In this document: positions 6,621 through 15,868 of the stretch, piece by piece
How positions within the stretch are numbered: position 1 is the first letter of the stretch
How the letters are laid out: every line of letters starts with the position of its first letter
Virus record (IMG/VR): IMGVR_UViG_3300034093_002316
Span: 1 to 64,000 of that record
Source: a virus
DNA length: 64,000 bases
Direction: 5' to 3' (one strand)
Translations under genes and position numbers: made by a program
The notes under the pieces: model-generated
What the model was told of the DNA's origin: nothing
What the model saw: the letters and a program-made list of their open reading frames with translations, nothing else
Database searches by the model: none

Positions 6621-9308
6621 TTATAATACTGGACCTCCAGCTGGGGGTTGTGTTGATGCTCCAACAGATCTGCTAGATCGATATACTATATCTTTAATTT
6701 TAATCGTCGGATTTACTGTTAATGTTGATGAATAATAAACGACAAAATAAATTAAACAATACATACCTTGTCTATCACTTATAGTAGTATTTGAAAAATT
6801 TAAATTCAGTACTCCGGATGATATTCTATTAGAAGTCGTAGTACCTAGGTTAGTTGTTGATAAAATAGAAAAATTAGAAAATACATCATAATTCGTTGTT
6901 AACTGGCTTGATTGATATAAACTTCCTGTAGCAATATAATGTCTAATTGTTAAATCAGGAATACTACTTCCTCCAGCACTGTTGTCAATTTCAATATTAA
7001 ATGAACATTGTATACTAGTTTCACCAGGCAATAAAAATGTATGAAATAAACTACCAGTTATACCATTTATTTCACCATTATCTATAGTTTGTCCTGCAGC
7101 AGAATATTCAGAGGTATCGTAATATAGTAATCTACCGATATTTAATCCATCTGCATATTCTGCATTTGAATTAAATAATATATTACCATTATTCACTGCA
7201 ATAAATGATGATGCAGTTACATCGCCATCTGCAGTTAAATAAAATCCACTTGATGAAATTTCTAAATTACCATTACTTCCGGAAATATATTGAGATGTAG
7301 GATCTCCAAAGAAAAATGTTTCGGTATGTACATCTAATTCAGATGGAATAGTTGAATAACGAAAATAATTATTAGCATCTCCGTATAATTCTAATCCAAC
7401 GCCACTATATGGTACGCCTCCTTTAGTACCTGTAGATCCAGCTAGTGCAGAACCACTCCATAATAAAAATCCAGGAAATCCTGCAGCAAATCCTTCATAT
7501 CCTAATGAACGAATAAATCCAGTATTTTTATATCCGGATATAGCTACACCCGATTGCAGTGAATCTGCTACATACAAAGAACCGGTAAGCATAGAATAAT
7601 CGCCATCGATATATCGATTACCGCCTTCCCAATTTTTATTATAAACATAACTAATTTGTCGACTTTTTTCTCCGTTAACGTTGTAATATTCGGCTTTGAA
7701 TGTAAGTTGATTATCAGATTTATGTGCCGTTGGTACTAAGGTTCTTAATCTAGTATAATTAGGAGAATAACCAGAATCGTTGTCCGTTGTGGTTCTAACA
7801 TCAGCTACTTCCCAAGTTCCAGATTCTACTACTAATAACAATGTCCCAACGCCTTCTCTGTCAGTTTCAAAATTAAAAACAACATCATCATATCGTTGAG
7901 AATTTTGAGATATCGTTAATTCGCCAAGACGTTTACCAAAACGTACGGGAAACTGTTGATTGAAATAGTCCGTTGCATCATAATCAAATGCACTACCGGA
8001 CATGTATAAAGATAATTTCGCAGTGCTAGAGCCTGATAAAGCACCTATAGCATCGATAGTAATTTTGTATTCAGAATTTGCAATAAAAATGCCGTTGTAT
8101 GTAGATTTTATTTTTGCAATGCTTACAGAATTTTTTGCAGATATATCTACGTTATTTTGTATTTGCATTGCATTGTTTAATGATGCAGTTGACCAAGTTA
8201 ATGTCGGTGCTGTTGCTGATATACCATTAACATAAGAAACACCTTCCCAATATGTATTAATAACACTTTGTGTTGTAAATGATCCAATGCTAACATCCGG
8301 AAATAAAGATGAAGTGTCAGAAACAAATATTTCCGTTTCTTCTAATTCAACATCATTTAACAATTCCCATGTACCAACAGTACCGTTGTTGTTCATGAAA
8401 ACTTTTATTCGAGAAACATCTCCAGTTGCCGGGTCTAATCCTTTTATTTGCATCAAAGCAAATGATTCAGAATTTTGCGTAGCAACATAAGTAGGAGTAG
8501 CTTCGTATGAAATACTATATGCAGATGCATCAAAACTAGAATATGTATGTCCCGATATGCTTTGGCTGCTATAAACTGTATATTCTGTATCTAACAATGC
8601 TACGGTTGAACTTAATATCTTTTTAATCGTACTCGAGTACGTAGTTGTAGATGGAGTGTATGCAGGGTTAGGAGCAGGATTTACTGGTGCAGTAACAGTT
8701 AAAGTACCAGTAGACATATCATTAGTAAATAATCCTCCCGCTAATTCAACAGCTGGTTGACCATTATATGTAAAATACTTAACCGTGCCGGTGTTATACG
8801 TAGGAAATTGTCCGCCGGTTCCATATGTTCTAGCTAATTGAACTCCTACTTGTTCTTGTACAACTAAAGTTGGAGTAGTTTCAAAAATTATTTCTGATAT
8901 GTTCGATACGTTAGGATTAACTGGTACACTTCTGCTCCATTTAACATTAGGTTTACCTTGCCATTCTGCGGGAGCATTAACTGCTTCGCCTATCAATGTT
9001 ATAGTGCAATTTCCAGGAGACGTTTCATCATAAACGTAAATCGCTACAACCCTAGATTTATCGTCATCTATGTAATTGATAACTTCAGAATAAATAGGAT
9101 TGCCGTTGTAATCTAAAACTTCTATGTTTAAAAAACTACCAGGACGTAAACTAGTTGGATTTCCTCGTAATTTAAAAAGATTTTTTCCGGAAGTTAATCG
9201 CGTAGGAAATTCGGATATTTGAAAATAATCCGGAGATGTCGATGATGTATCTTCAAACCAAACCGGAACAAATTGTAAACCTTTATAAACCGCTTCTTTA
9301 CGTTTCAT
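6621..9308 (-). CDS. Large virion structural protein, probable tail fibre or baseplate-attached protein
   Basis: 895 residues rich in Ser, Thr, Tyr and Gly and predicted to be mostly beta strand, typical of fibre or receptor-binding proteins. The first about 120 residues look like a small beta domain that attaches to the virion. The remainder has sandwich-like stretches (for example TAKLSLYMSGSAFDY near residue 435) and a C-terminal region of alternating hydrophobics ending in a Gly/Pro tail (TQPPAGGPVL). No enzymatic motif or chaperone domain is seen. It has its own late-type promoter and stands apart from the baseplate block, next to recombination genes. The structural role is inferred from composition and length. 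Confidence 0.75.
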   Translation of the reverse strand: MKRKEAVYKGLQFVPVWFEDTSSTSPDYFQISEFPTRLTSGKNLFKLRGNPTSLRPGSFLNIEVLDYNGNPIYSEVINYIDDDKSRVVAIYVYDETSPGNCTITLIGEAVNAPAEWQGKPNVKWSRSVPVNPNVSNISEIIFETTPTLVVQEQVGVQLARTYGTGGQFPTYNTGTVKYFTYNGQPAVELAGGLFTNDMSTGTLTVTAPVNPAPNPAYTPSTTTYSSTIKKILSSTVALLDTEYTVYSSQSISGHTYSSFDASAYSISYEATPTYVATQNSESFALMQIKGLDPATGDVSRIKVFMNNNGTVGTWELLNDVELEETEIFVSDTSSLFPDVSIGSFTTQSVINTYWEGVSYVNGISATAPTLTWSTASLNNAMQIQNNVDISAKNSVSIAKIKSTYNGIFIANSEYKITIDAIGALSGSSTAKLSLYMSGSAFDYDATDYFNQQFPVRFGKRLGELTISQNSQRYDDVVFNFETDREGVGTLLLVVESGTWEVADVRTTTDNDSGYSPNYTRLRTLVPTAHKSDNQLTFKAEYYNVNGEKSRQISYVYNKNWEGGNRYIDGDYSMLTGSLYVADSLQSGVAISGYKNTGFIRSLGYEGFAAGFPGFLLWSGSALAGSTGTKGGVPYSGVGLELYGDANNYFRYSTIPSELDVHTETFFFGDPTSQYISGSNGNLEISSSGFYLTADGDVTASSFIAVNNGNILFNSNAEYADGLNIGRLLYYDTSEYSAAGQTIDNGEINGITGSLFHTFLLPGETSIQCSFNIEIDNSAGGSSIPDLTIRHYIATGSLYQSSQLTTNYDVFSNFSILSTTNLGTTTSNRISSGVLNLNFSNTTISDRQGMYCLIYFVVYYSSTLTVNPTIKIKDIVYRSSRSVGASTQPPAGGPVL

Positions 9309-9327
9309 TGGCTGATATTCTTTTTAT

Positions 9328-9335
9328 ATAAATAT
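9328..9335 (-). promoter_or_regulatory. Late-type promoter motif ATATTTAT
   Basis: GATATTTATATAAAAAG on the coding strand, 19 nt before the ATG of the large structural gene; it abuts the stop codon of the Mre11-Rad50 fusion gene. Confidence 0.5.
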
Positions 9336-12300
9336 CAGTTGTGACTAATATGGCTGTATCCGTCAGTTTTATTAACTTCTATTAAATTATCAACCATATC
9401 TCGCATAGTATCAACGTGAGAAATGATAATAGAAAAATCAAATTTACTTCTAAAGTAATCAAACAAATTAACTACTGCAGAAATGTGTTCCGCATCTAAA
9501 GAACCCCATCCTTCATCGATTGCAATGAAATTAGGACGTGGTAATGCTGAAACATTGATAAGTGCTATTCTAATTGCCAAAGATGAAATAAAACGTTCCA
9601 TTCCACTTGTTAATTCTAATGGCCAAAAATTATCTTCATCATAAATAATATAACCGTTGATGTTTTTACCATCACTTTGAAGCACCATATTAAAATCTAC
9701 TACTTGATTCAATACATTGTTGATTTCAGATTCTATTTTTGGCATAGCTTTTGAAATCAATTCATATGGCACTCCGTCTCTTTTAACCGATTCTAAATAA
9801 TATTCAAATGCTTTATATTCAGTTTCAAGTTGTTTGTATGAATCTAATTGAGTCATAGCTAAAGATTTATTAGTTTTAGCTACTTCAATTTTACCATGTT
9901 TACTTCGAATTGATTCCGTAATAGTTTTTATGTTTTCATTTTCCGTTTCAATTTTAGATTTTAATGCAATGATTTGTGAGTCAACAACATCATTATGTTT
10001 AATTGCAGTTTCATTGGCTCTAAATGATTCTTGACGTTCTAAACAAGTTTCTAATTCCGATTCTCTTGTTTGTAAATCACTTTCTAAAATTTGAAGTTGA
10101 AGTTCTTTAACATCTAAACTATTAGACGCAGTTTCAAGTTTTTGTTTTAATGCAACATATTCTTTGTATTGCATTTCGTGTATTTGTAAATCTTCAATTG
10201 AATTTTGTATGTTTTCATATTGTTCGAATAAATCATCTAATACTGTTCTATCTTGATTAATCGTATTTTGGGCTTCGATTGCATTTTGAACGAATACGTT
10301 AGATGTACAGTATTTACAATTTGAATCGTATTCATGTTCGGCAAGGTGATTAATTTTTTCTTGTTTTGCATTGATTACTCCTTTTTGCAATTTAACGTTT
10401 TGTTGCATTTCGTCAATTTGTATTTCTAAAGACCGTAACATATCTACCGCTTGTTGCAACTCTGTTAAATTGTATTGAGATTTGATTTTGCTTTTATTTT
10501 CTGTTATGTTTTGTTTTAATTCGAATATTTCATGTTCTGCCGTTTCAATTTGAGTTTGCAACGTTTCGATGCTATCTGTTAAATTCGATTCTTGTTGTTC
10601 TAATATTTTAATATTTGGTCCGGTATATGTTGTCGGTAATTTAGTTTCAATCAATGATACAATTTCATTTTGATGTGCATTTCTTCGTTCTTGTGCTTCA
10701 TTTTCTAACGTTTGAAAATCTTCAATTGATTGTTGATTTTCTGTGATAATGATGTCGGCATCTAAAATTATTTTAGCAAAATCTGTTTTTTTGTATTCTT
10801 TTAATTTACCGGCAGTTTCCTTGATTTCGTCAGCTCCTAATTGATACAATTGTTCGAACACTGTGATATCTAGGAATTGAGAAAGTAAATCTTTTCGTTC
10901 TTTTTGCGATTTTTCAATAAAATTGTTGTTGTCAGCTTGAAGTGAAAATGCAGTTAAAATAAAATCATCATATGTACCTAAATATCTACGTATGTTTTTA
11001 TTTGTTTCACTGCGTTCTTCTCCGTTTAAATTTTCTGAATCTGTATAAAAATCAACATCTACTTTTACGTGAGTTTCTTTCTTTTTGTTTTTTGTTCCTC
11101 GTCGTTCTATGGTATACATAACGCCGTTCATTTCAAAACGAAATGTTCCGCGGAACCATGTTTTTTTGTTGTTTAAAACTTCATTTGCTTTGCCAGTTTT
11201 GCTACATTTATCAAATATAGTATATGTAATTGCATCAAGCAAACTAGATTTACCAGATGTATTTGCAGCAAACAATCCGCACACATCTTGCAAATTTTCA
11301 AAATTTATAACATTGCCTTCGCCGTATGAAAACATGTTATCGAATTCAAATGAAACTGGATGCCATGTTATGTGACGTATAGATTCTACTGCCGGTAATT
11401 TTGAATTTACGGTGCGATTGATGTGACGAATTGCATCTGTTTCTTCTGCGGTTGCTTGTGGAAAATTAACTGAAATGTAATCAGTAATTAGCGTATTTTG
11501 ATATTCTACATCTCGTACGTTTCCAATAGTATAAGATGACGATGAGTCTGTATTAACTATGGCAGTTGATCTTTGTATTGTGATGTCTTGTACATCGTAT
11601 TTTTTACGAACCGTTGCAATTAATTTTTTCATATCAGCTGCTGACGTATCTTGAAACTTGATACGTATTCTCGGTTTAGCTGGCATTCGATGCGGTGCAT
11701 TAATTATTTTAGTACCTCGAACTTCTAAAGTTATATAACCATAATCATTTTCGATTTCTACAAATTTAGCAGCGCGATCAGGTAAGTCCCATACTAGTAT
11801 GCCATGGTCTAATGCTTCTCCGTGGTTCTGCTGGATGAGACTACCAGGATAAGCAATTGTTTTGGCTTCATTTAAAAACTGTGCTGGTTTATGAATATCG
11901 CCTAACAACGTAATGTCATGTCCATCGAATAAATCAACGCCTACGTGTTCATTTGAAATTTGATACCCGATATCAGTGCGTGCCGTATTAACTGCTCCGT
12001 GATGCAATGCAATTTTATACGCAGCTTCGAATTGATTGGCTCTAATGTATTCGCTAGGTGGAACATCTACTGCCATGTGATTGAAAACGACGTTGGCAAT
12101 TTCAAACAATCCGTTTTCTTTAACAAAAATAATGTTAGGATTTTTTATAACATTGAGAATTGGACTTATAGCATCAACGCGATGCATATTGTTCAAATTC
12201 ATATCATGATTGCCTAGTATCACTACGGTTGGAATCGTAAACCCATCGAAAAATTCAACTAACATATCGATAAGTTCCGGAGACATATCCAATTTGCTAT

Positions 12301-12484
12301 GAACGATATCTCCAGTAACTACAGCAATACTATTATCAGTAGCGTGTTGTGCTATGTAGTTAAACATGTTTTGAAACACTTCTCGATATTCTCGATGTCG
12401 TTTCAATGTTCGTATATGTACGTCGGAAATGTGATAAATTTTATCAATCCACTTTAATCCAATATCATAATGTTTTATGTCCAT
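9335..12484 (-). CDS. 47-46: Fused Mre11-Rad50 (SbcD-SbcC; T4 gp47-gp46) recombination nuclease
   Basis: 1,049 residues joining the two subunits of the DNA-end-processing nuclease in one chain. The N-terminus is the calcineurin-like phosphoesterase, with all metal motifs: ISDVHIR (19-25), VTGDIVHS (56-63), LGNHDMN (90-96), ALHHGA (159-164) and LGDIHKP (194-200). From about residue 375 the ABC/SMC ATPase begins: Walker A AANTSGKSSLLDA (about 405-417), two coiled-coil arms flanking a zinc-hook NCKYC (about 725), signature TSGMERF (about 960) and Walker B FIAIDEGWGSLD (about 990). In T4 these are separate genes needed for recombination-dependent replication and host DNA breakdown. It overlaps the primase gene by 10 nt, so the two are probably coupled. 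Confidence 0.95.
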   Translation of the reverse strand: MDIKHYDIGLKWIDKIYHISDVHIRTLKRHREYREVFQNMFNYIAQHATDNSIAVVTGDIVHSKLDMSPELIDMLVEFFDGFTIPTVVILGNHDMNLNNMHRVDAISPILNVIKNPNIIFVKENGLFEIANVVFNHMAVDVPPSEYIRANQFEAAYKIALHHGAVNTARTDIGYQISNEHVGVDLFDGHDITLLGDIHKPAQFLNEAKTIAYPGSLIQQNHGEALDHGILVWDLPDRAAKFVEIENDYGYITLEVRGTKIINAPHRMPAKPRIRIKFQDTSAADMKKLIATVRKKYDVQDITIQRSTAIVNTDSSSSYTIGNVRDVEYQNTLITDYISVNFPQATAEETDAIRHINRTVNSKLPAVESIRHITWHPVSFEFDNMFSYGEGNVINFENLQDVCGLFAANTSGKSSLLDAITYTIFDKCSKTGKANEVLNNKKTWFRGTFRFEMNGVMYTIERRGTKNKKKETHVKVDVDFYTDSENLNGEERSETNKNIRRYLGTYDDFILTAFSLQADNNNFIEKSQKERKDLLSQFLDITVFEQLYQLGADEIKETAGKLKEYKKTDFAKIILDADIIITENQQSIEDFQTLENEAQERRNAHQNEIVSLIETKLPTTYTGPNIKILEQQESNLTDSIETLQTQIETAEHEIFELKQNITENKSKIKSQYNLTELQQAVDMLRSLEIQIDEMQQNVKLQKGVINAKQEKINHLAEHEYDSNCKYCTSNVFVQNAIEAQNTINQDRTVLDDLFEQYENIQNSIEDLQIHEMQYKEYVALKQKLETASNSLDVKELQLQILESDLQTRESELETCLERQESFRANETAIKHNDVVDSQIIALKSKIETENENIKTITESIRSKHGKIEVAKTNKSLAMTQLDSYKQLETEYKAFEYYLESVKRDGVPYELISKAMPKIESEINNVLNQVVDFNMVLQSDGKNINGYIIYDEDNFWPLELTSGMERFISSLAIRIALINVSALPRPNFIAIDEGWGSLDAEHISAVVNLFDYFRSKFDFSIIISHVDTMRDMVDNLIEVNKTDGYSHISHN

Positions 12485-13419
12485 ATGAGTCCCATTTTTA
12501 ATTGCATTAAACGTTCAAATGTTAATACATCGGTATTTTCAATAATTTCCGTAATGCGTTCGAATCCTAATTCAGCTGCATCTTGATTTTGCAATTCTAC
12601 GAAATAAACATTTAATCCTTCTGCCATGAAACGTTCTGCAATACTAATTGCATTCTTCAATGCATCGGCATCCAAACAAATATAAATGTCTCGTACTCGT
12701 TCTTGTATGATTTTCTTTTGTAGTGCAGGTTGTATTATTTTTCCAAATAATGGAATTGCATTTCGTTTTACCGCAATTGCATCAAATGAACCTTCGCATA
12801 ACACTATCGGCTGTGACCAATTAATTGTTAAATCAAAACCAATAATGTCTTTAGATACTTTAGGATTTTTATGTTTTTGTGTATCTGCCTTATAAAAAGC
12901 ACGGCTTACAAAATAATTCAATTGTCCGGCCGCGTCATAACTAGGTATGATTATCTTACCAGCATATTCTCCAGCTTCGCAATATCCAATTCGATATTTA
13001 ACTATATCAAAAACAGTAACGTTGCGATTATTTAAATAATGTATTGCGTTTTTATAATCCGGAGTATTTTTTTTAATCCATAATGGTTTGTAATCTACCG
13101 GTAATTGTACAACATCTGGCTTAGATACGGTAACTGTAGTTTGTCGGTATTTTGTAGATTCAATTATCCGTTCCAATTGTTCGAAACGTTCTTTGGGAAG
13201 ATTTAATTGTTTGAATAACGACGCAATGCTGCGTCCTTTTTTATCAGATATCCAACAGTGCCATGGATTTTCTCCGTTAGAATTTGTGTGAATATCAATT
13301 TCTAATTTTGGTTTATAGTGAGAAACAAACGGAGAAAAGAATGCGATATTATTACCAGAAGTAGATTTACCTTTACCTAGAATTGATTCTAATAATTGTA
13401 ATAATTTAATATTCTTCAC
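12475..13419 (-). CDS. 61: DNA primase, T4 gp61-like (TOPRIM)
   Basis: 314 residues beginning at a GTG (complement of 13417-13419). The catalytic TOPRIM domain shows the glutamate motif VLCEGSFDAIAVKR (about 207-220) and the DxD-type motif IYICLDADALKNA (about 246-258). Before it, YFVSRAFYK and FDIVKYRIGY fit the DnaG-type RNA polymerase core. The N-terminal zinc ribbon is poorly preserved: only PWHCWISDKKGR (about 52-63) remains recognisable, with one Cys and a His. It would make the RNA primers for lagging-strand synthesis. The gene overlaps the recombination nuclease gene downstream, placing two replication functions in one transcript. Confidence 0.85.
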   Translation of the reverse strand: MKNIKLLQLLESILGKGKSTSGNNIAFFSPFVSHYKPKLEIDIHTNSNGENPWHCWISDKKGRSIASLFKQLNLPKERFEQLERIIESTKYRQTTVTVSKPDVVQLPVDYKPLWIKKNTPDYKNAIHYLNNRNVTVFDIVKYRIGYCEAGEYAGKIIIPSYDAAGQLNYFVSRAFYKADTQKHKNPKVSKDIIGFDLTINWSQPIVLCEGSFDAIAVKRNAIPLFGKIIQPALQKKIIQERVRDIYICLDADALKNAISIAERFMAEGLNVYFVELQNQDAAELGFERITEIIENTDVLTFERLMQLKMGLIWT

Positions 13420-13607
13420 TAATATAATATAAATAAAATACTGTATTAATCCAATTATTTATATTAATATATTATAATTAATAATATTGGTTAGACACAT
13501 ACATTACATTTCTGGTCTAACGATCGATTCAATACTGAATCAATCATTAATTAATATGAAACATTAATTTCATTGAATGTATTAAAAATTTTTCACATTT
13601 CAAATCT
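13420..13607. other. AT-rich intergenic spacer with inverted repeats
   Basis: 188 bp with no supported gene. It holds two small inverted repeats: GTTAGAC (13490-13496) with GTCTAAC (13515-13521), and GATTCA with TGAATC (13526-13541). The AT stretch at 13430-13485 includes TATTTTATTTATATTA on the coding strand of the primase gene, a weak form of the late motif. It probably carries the primase promoter and the end of that transcription unit; no clear U-tract terminator is seen. Confidence 0.4.
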
Positions 13608-14090
13608 TTACGTAAAAAATTTCTTAACATCGATAACTTCTTCTCCGTCACGTAGACATTCCGCGAACCATTCTGCAGGAATTTCTTTTTTTGCAACATG
13701 TTTAATTCCTAATTTTGCAGCATATGCTTCATATGTAGTTTGGCTTCCTTTAGATATTTTTTGAGTAGGAGTTTGAAATACCATGCGAATATCAATTCCA
13801 GGATTCGATGCTAATACATGTTTCATTTTTAAACGATCCGCACTAGTCCATCGTCCTTTAGTTTCAATAAACATTAATTCGCCGTTACGTTTAACGAATA
13901 CAAAGTCTGGAGTATATTTTGCTTGACGCTCCGGTACTATGTAATTTAATGTTTCAGTTTCATATTTCAAAGGATAATCAGCTGATTTTATTTGTTCAGC
14001 TACAACATGTTCTAATCCTGATTTGTAACCGTATTTATATGCAGCAGCTCGTTTTGAACTACCAGCGCTGTGCCAATGATTTTTTGCCAT
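13608..14090 (-). CDS. Endonuclease I-like Holliday junction resolvase (T7 gp3 family)
   Basis: 160 residues with the PD-(D/E)xK layout of phage endonuclease I: an N-terminal helix with the metal-binding Glu (SGLEHVVAEQ, about 25-34), then KYTPDFVFVKRNGE (about 58-71) and the core FIETKGRWTSADR (about 74-86). This order, spacing and the ETKGxW signature match T7 endonuclease I. The enzyme resolves branched DNA before packaging. Length is close to the family norm (about 150). T4 itself uses gp49 for this job, so this is a replacement by a different resolvase family. It stands alone between a spacer and a tagged-protein pair. Confidence 0.9.
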   Translation of the reverse strand: MAKNHWHSAGSSKRAAAYKYGYKSGLEHVVAEQIKSADYPLKYETETLNYIVPERQAKYTPDFVFVKRNGELMFIETKGRWTSADRLKMKHVLASNPGIDIRMVFQTPTQKISKGSQTTYEAYAAKLGIKHVAKKEIPAEWFAECLRDGEEVIDVKKFFT

Positions 14091-14109
14091 AACTATTATT
14101 TTATTTATT

Positions 14110-15315
14110 CTAATTAGATTTTTTCCAATCTATATATTCTTTCCAAGTACTAGTTTTTCCATTCGGCTTCGTTATCGTTGCCGAATCTACAAAAACTCCA
14201 TTTTCTACATCTCCTGATACTAGATAATCTTTCATTATGCCGCCGCCTTCTTCCCAAAATTTAAAATCAGTAATTGTTCCTTGCCAAAAACGATACTCTA
14301 ATTCTAGAGTAGCAGAATTATAAGCTTCAGCTTGTATCGTTCCAATAAATATTTTATTCATCGTAACTGGATCTGTTACAGAACCTATATATTGAATTAT
14401 ATCTTGTTCATATTTATCATCTAATATATCTCCTGTAAATAAAAACGTTTTTGTAACTTTACTTAAAATTTTATCTGCTAAAAATGTAAAAATAATTGTT
14501 ATTTCTTGATTTTCCATTTTACTATATAGATCTACATCTTTGCCGTTTAGGTTGATAGTATATATTTTTTCAATTGGAGGATCTGGCTCGTTAACTGGCG
14601 CTTCTGGTAATTTGCTAATATCTATTTTTGTAAAATCTACGGTTGGTAATGTAATATTAATTTTTTTTAATTTGTTGTACCATTCTTCATATTGTTTTAA
14701 TCCATTTGGATCTACATTTTGTCGATTTAAACCTTTTTCTAGTAACAATTGTTTCGCATAATATTCTCCATTTTCAAATTTGTTTATTGAAGAATCGCCT
14801 ATTCGTTCGAGGGTTCGTATGAATATTTGTACCTGATCGCCAGTTGTATCTTTATCTTTCTTTAAAAACAATTCAGTTTGATTAGCAAAAAATTCACGGT
14901 CAAATACCCAACATCTAAAAGAAAAAACTCTAGCAGATGGTCGTAAATCTCCACTTATCAGTGCCACATGATCTTGGTTTAAAATATTTGTTACTTTAGC
15001 AAATTGCGGTTGTTTTAACACATCATTAATAGATTTAAATAAAACATCTTCAGAAGCACGTACTTTCGGTAATTTAGATTTTTGTTTATCCGTGCCAGGT
15101 TCTTGTTTTGGTTTGAATTTTTTTGCAATAACTCTTACATCAAATCCATATACCGCACCTGCAGCTTCGTATTCTGATCTTTCAGTTGTTTTATCAGCAC
15201 CATTCATCAATGAAATTTTTACCGGGATATCTTCTGGATCATATTCAATTGGAGTAACTTCGCTTTGTTCAAAAAGCATTGTTCTAATAATACGTTCTAA
15301 TAGGTTCTGTTTCAT
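14110..15315 (-). CDS. Unknown protein with L-x-E N-terminal tag (1)
   Basis: 401 residues from the ATG at 15315; a TTG eight codons upstream keeps the frame open but overlaps the preceding gene. The N-terminus MKQNLLERIIRTMLFEQSE is a short amphipathic helix ending in L-F-E, like the tags on other proteins here. The body mixes alpha and beta (EYEAAGAVYGFDVRVIAKKF; LISGDLRPSARVFSFRCWVF) and has a beta-rich C-terminal half from about residue 250. No known family is recognised. Its partner upstream is the kinase-like gene, and both tags fit a capsid-targeting peptide, so co-packaging is a reasonable guess. Confidence 0.8.
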   Translation of the reverse strand: MKQNLLERIIRTMLFEQSEVTPIEYDPEDIPVKISLMNGADKTTERSEYEAAGAVYGFDVRVIAKKFKPKQEPGTDKQKSKLPKVRASEDVLFKSINDVLKQPQFAKVTNILNQDHVALISGDLRPSARVFSFRCWVFDREFFANQTELFLKKDKDTTGDQVQIFIRTLERIGDSSINKFENGEYYAKQLLLEKGLNRQNVDPNGLKQYEEWYNKLKKINITLPTVDFTKIDISKLPEAPVNEPDPPIEKIYTINLNGKDVDLYSKMENQEITIIFTFLADKILSKVTKTFLFTGDILDDKYEQDIIQYIGSVTDPVTMNKIFIGTIQAEAYNSATLELEYRFWQGTITDFKFWEEGGGIMKDYLVSGDVENGVFVDSATITKPNGKTSTWKEYIDWKKSN

Positions 15316-15320
15316 ATATA

Positions 15321-15328
15321 ATAAATAT
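15321..15328 (-). promoter_or_regulatory. Late-type promoter motif ATATTTAT
   Basis: ATATTTAT only 5 nt before the ATG at 15315 and overlapping the stop region of the kinase-like gene. If functional it would give an almost leaderless message; it may instead be a chance match in AT-rich sequence. Confidence 0.3.
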
Positions 15329-15865
15329 TTACCAATCAACTAATACTAAATTTCCGGTCCACATCATGACATTATCGGATCGAAAATCTAAATCTAAATC
15401 AAATTCCGGTATTCCTATTCTATTAACATCAGTTTTAAGCGCATTTAAAAAATTATCTAGTAGCGGATCTATAGAATCTGTTTCATCTAAAAAATCAAAT
15501 ATGGAAACTTCTCCGCCTTCACTTCTTGCAAACACAGCAAAGTCTTGCATAAACAAATCTATTTCACGTTTTGTGCGCGTTGGTAATTCCGTTGCATTTG
15601 CCATGATATACATGTTTTTACCATCAACGTAATAAACAGGAATAAACGTAGTAAATTCAGTATAACGATTCACGATATTACGTGCTACTTCATATTCATC
15701 TTGTTCTTTAGTAATTTTAAATACTTTGTCTTCATCGTTAATTTCATAAACTCGACCATTATCGCCTTGTGCTATAAGTTTGAATTGTTTGTTTTGAATT
15801 TTATCCAAACAACGACGAATATCCGAATCAGACATTTCTCGCAATAATTGTTTTAAACGTATCAT
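15329..15865 (-). CDS. Truncated protein-kinase-fold protein with L-x-E N-terminal tag (2)
   Basis: 178 residues. After the tag MIRLKQLLREM, residues 30-52 show a kinase N-lobe: glycine-loop-like IAQGDNGRVYEI (G34, G37, V39) and the VFK lysine (K50). A hinge-like YIMANATELP follows (86-95). Residues 158-165, LDLDFRSDN, match the catalytic loop pattern D-[LF]-[KR]-x-x-N, and the chain stops at VLVDW (174-178), the position of the DFG-type metal aspartate seen as DW in phosphotransferase families. The rest of the C-lobe is absent. Known kinases are 250 residues or more, so this is a minimal or non-catalytic form. It lies between tagged gene 1 and the LamG tail gene. Confidence 0.75.
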   Translation of the reverse strand: MIRLKQLLREMSDSDIRRCLDKIQNKQFKLIAQGDNGRVYEINDEDKVFKITKEQDEYEVARNIVNRYTEFTTFIPVYYVDGKNMYIMANATELPTRTKREIDLFMQDFAVFARSEGGEVSIFDFLDETDSIDPLLDNFLNALKTDVNRIGIPEFDLDLDFRSDNVMMWTGNLVLVDW

Positions 15866-15868
15866 GCA

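Noticed and set aside
13526-13541. Inverted repeat GATTCA/TGAATC as a terminator
   Set aside because: It has a short loop but no U-tract on either strand, so it was kept only as a remark on the spacer.
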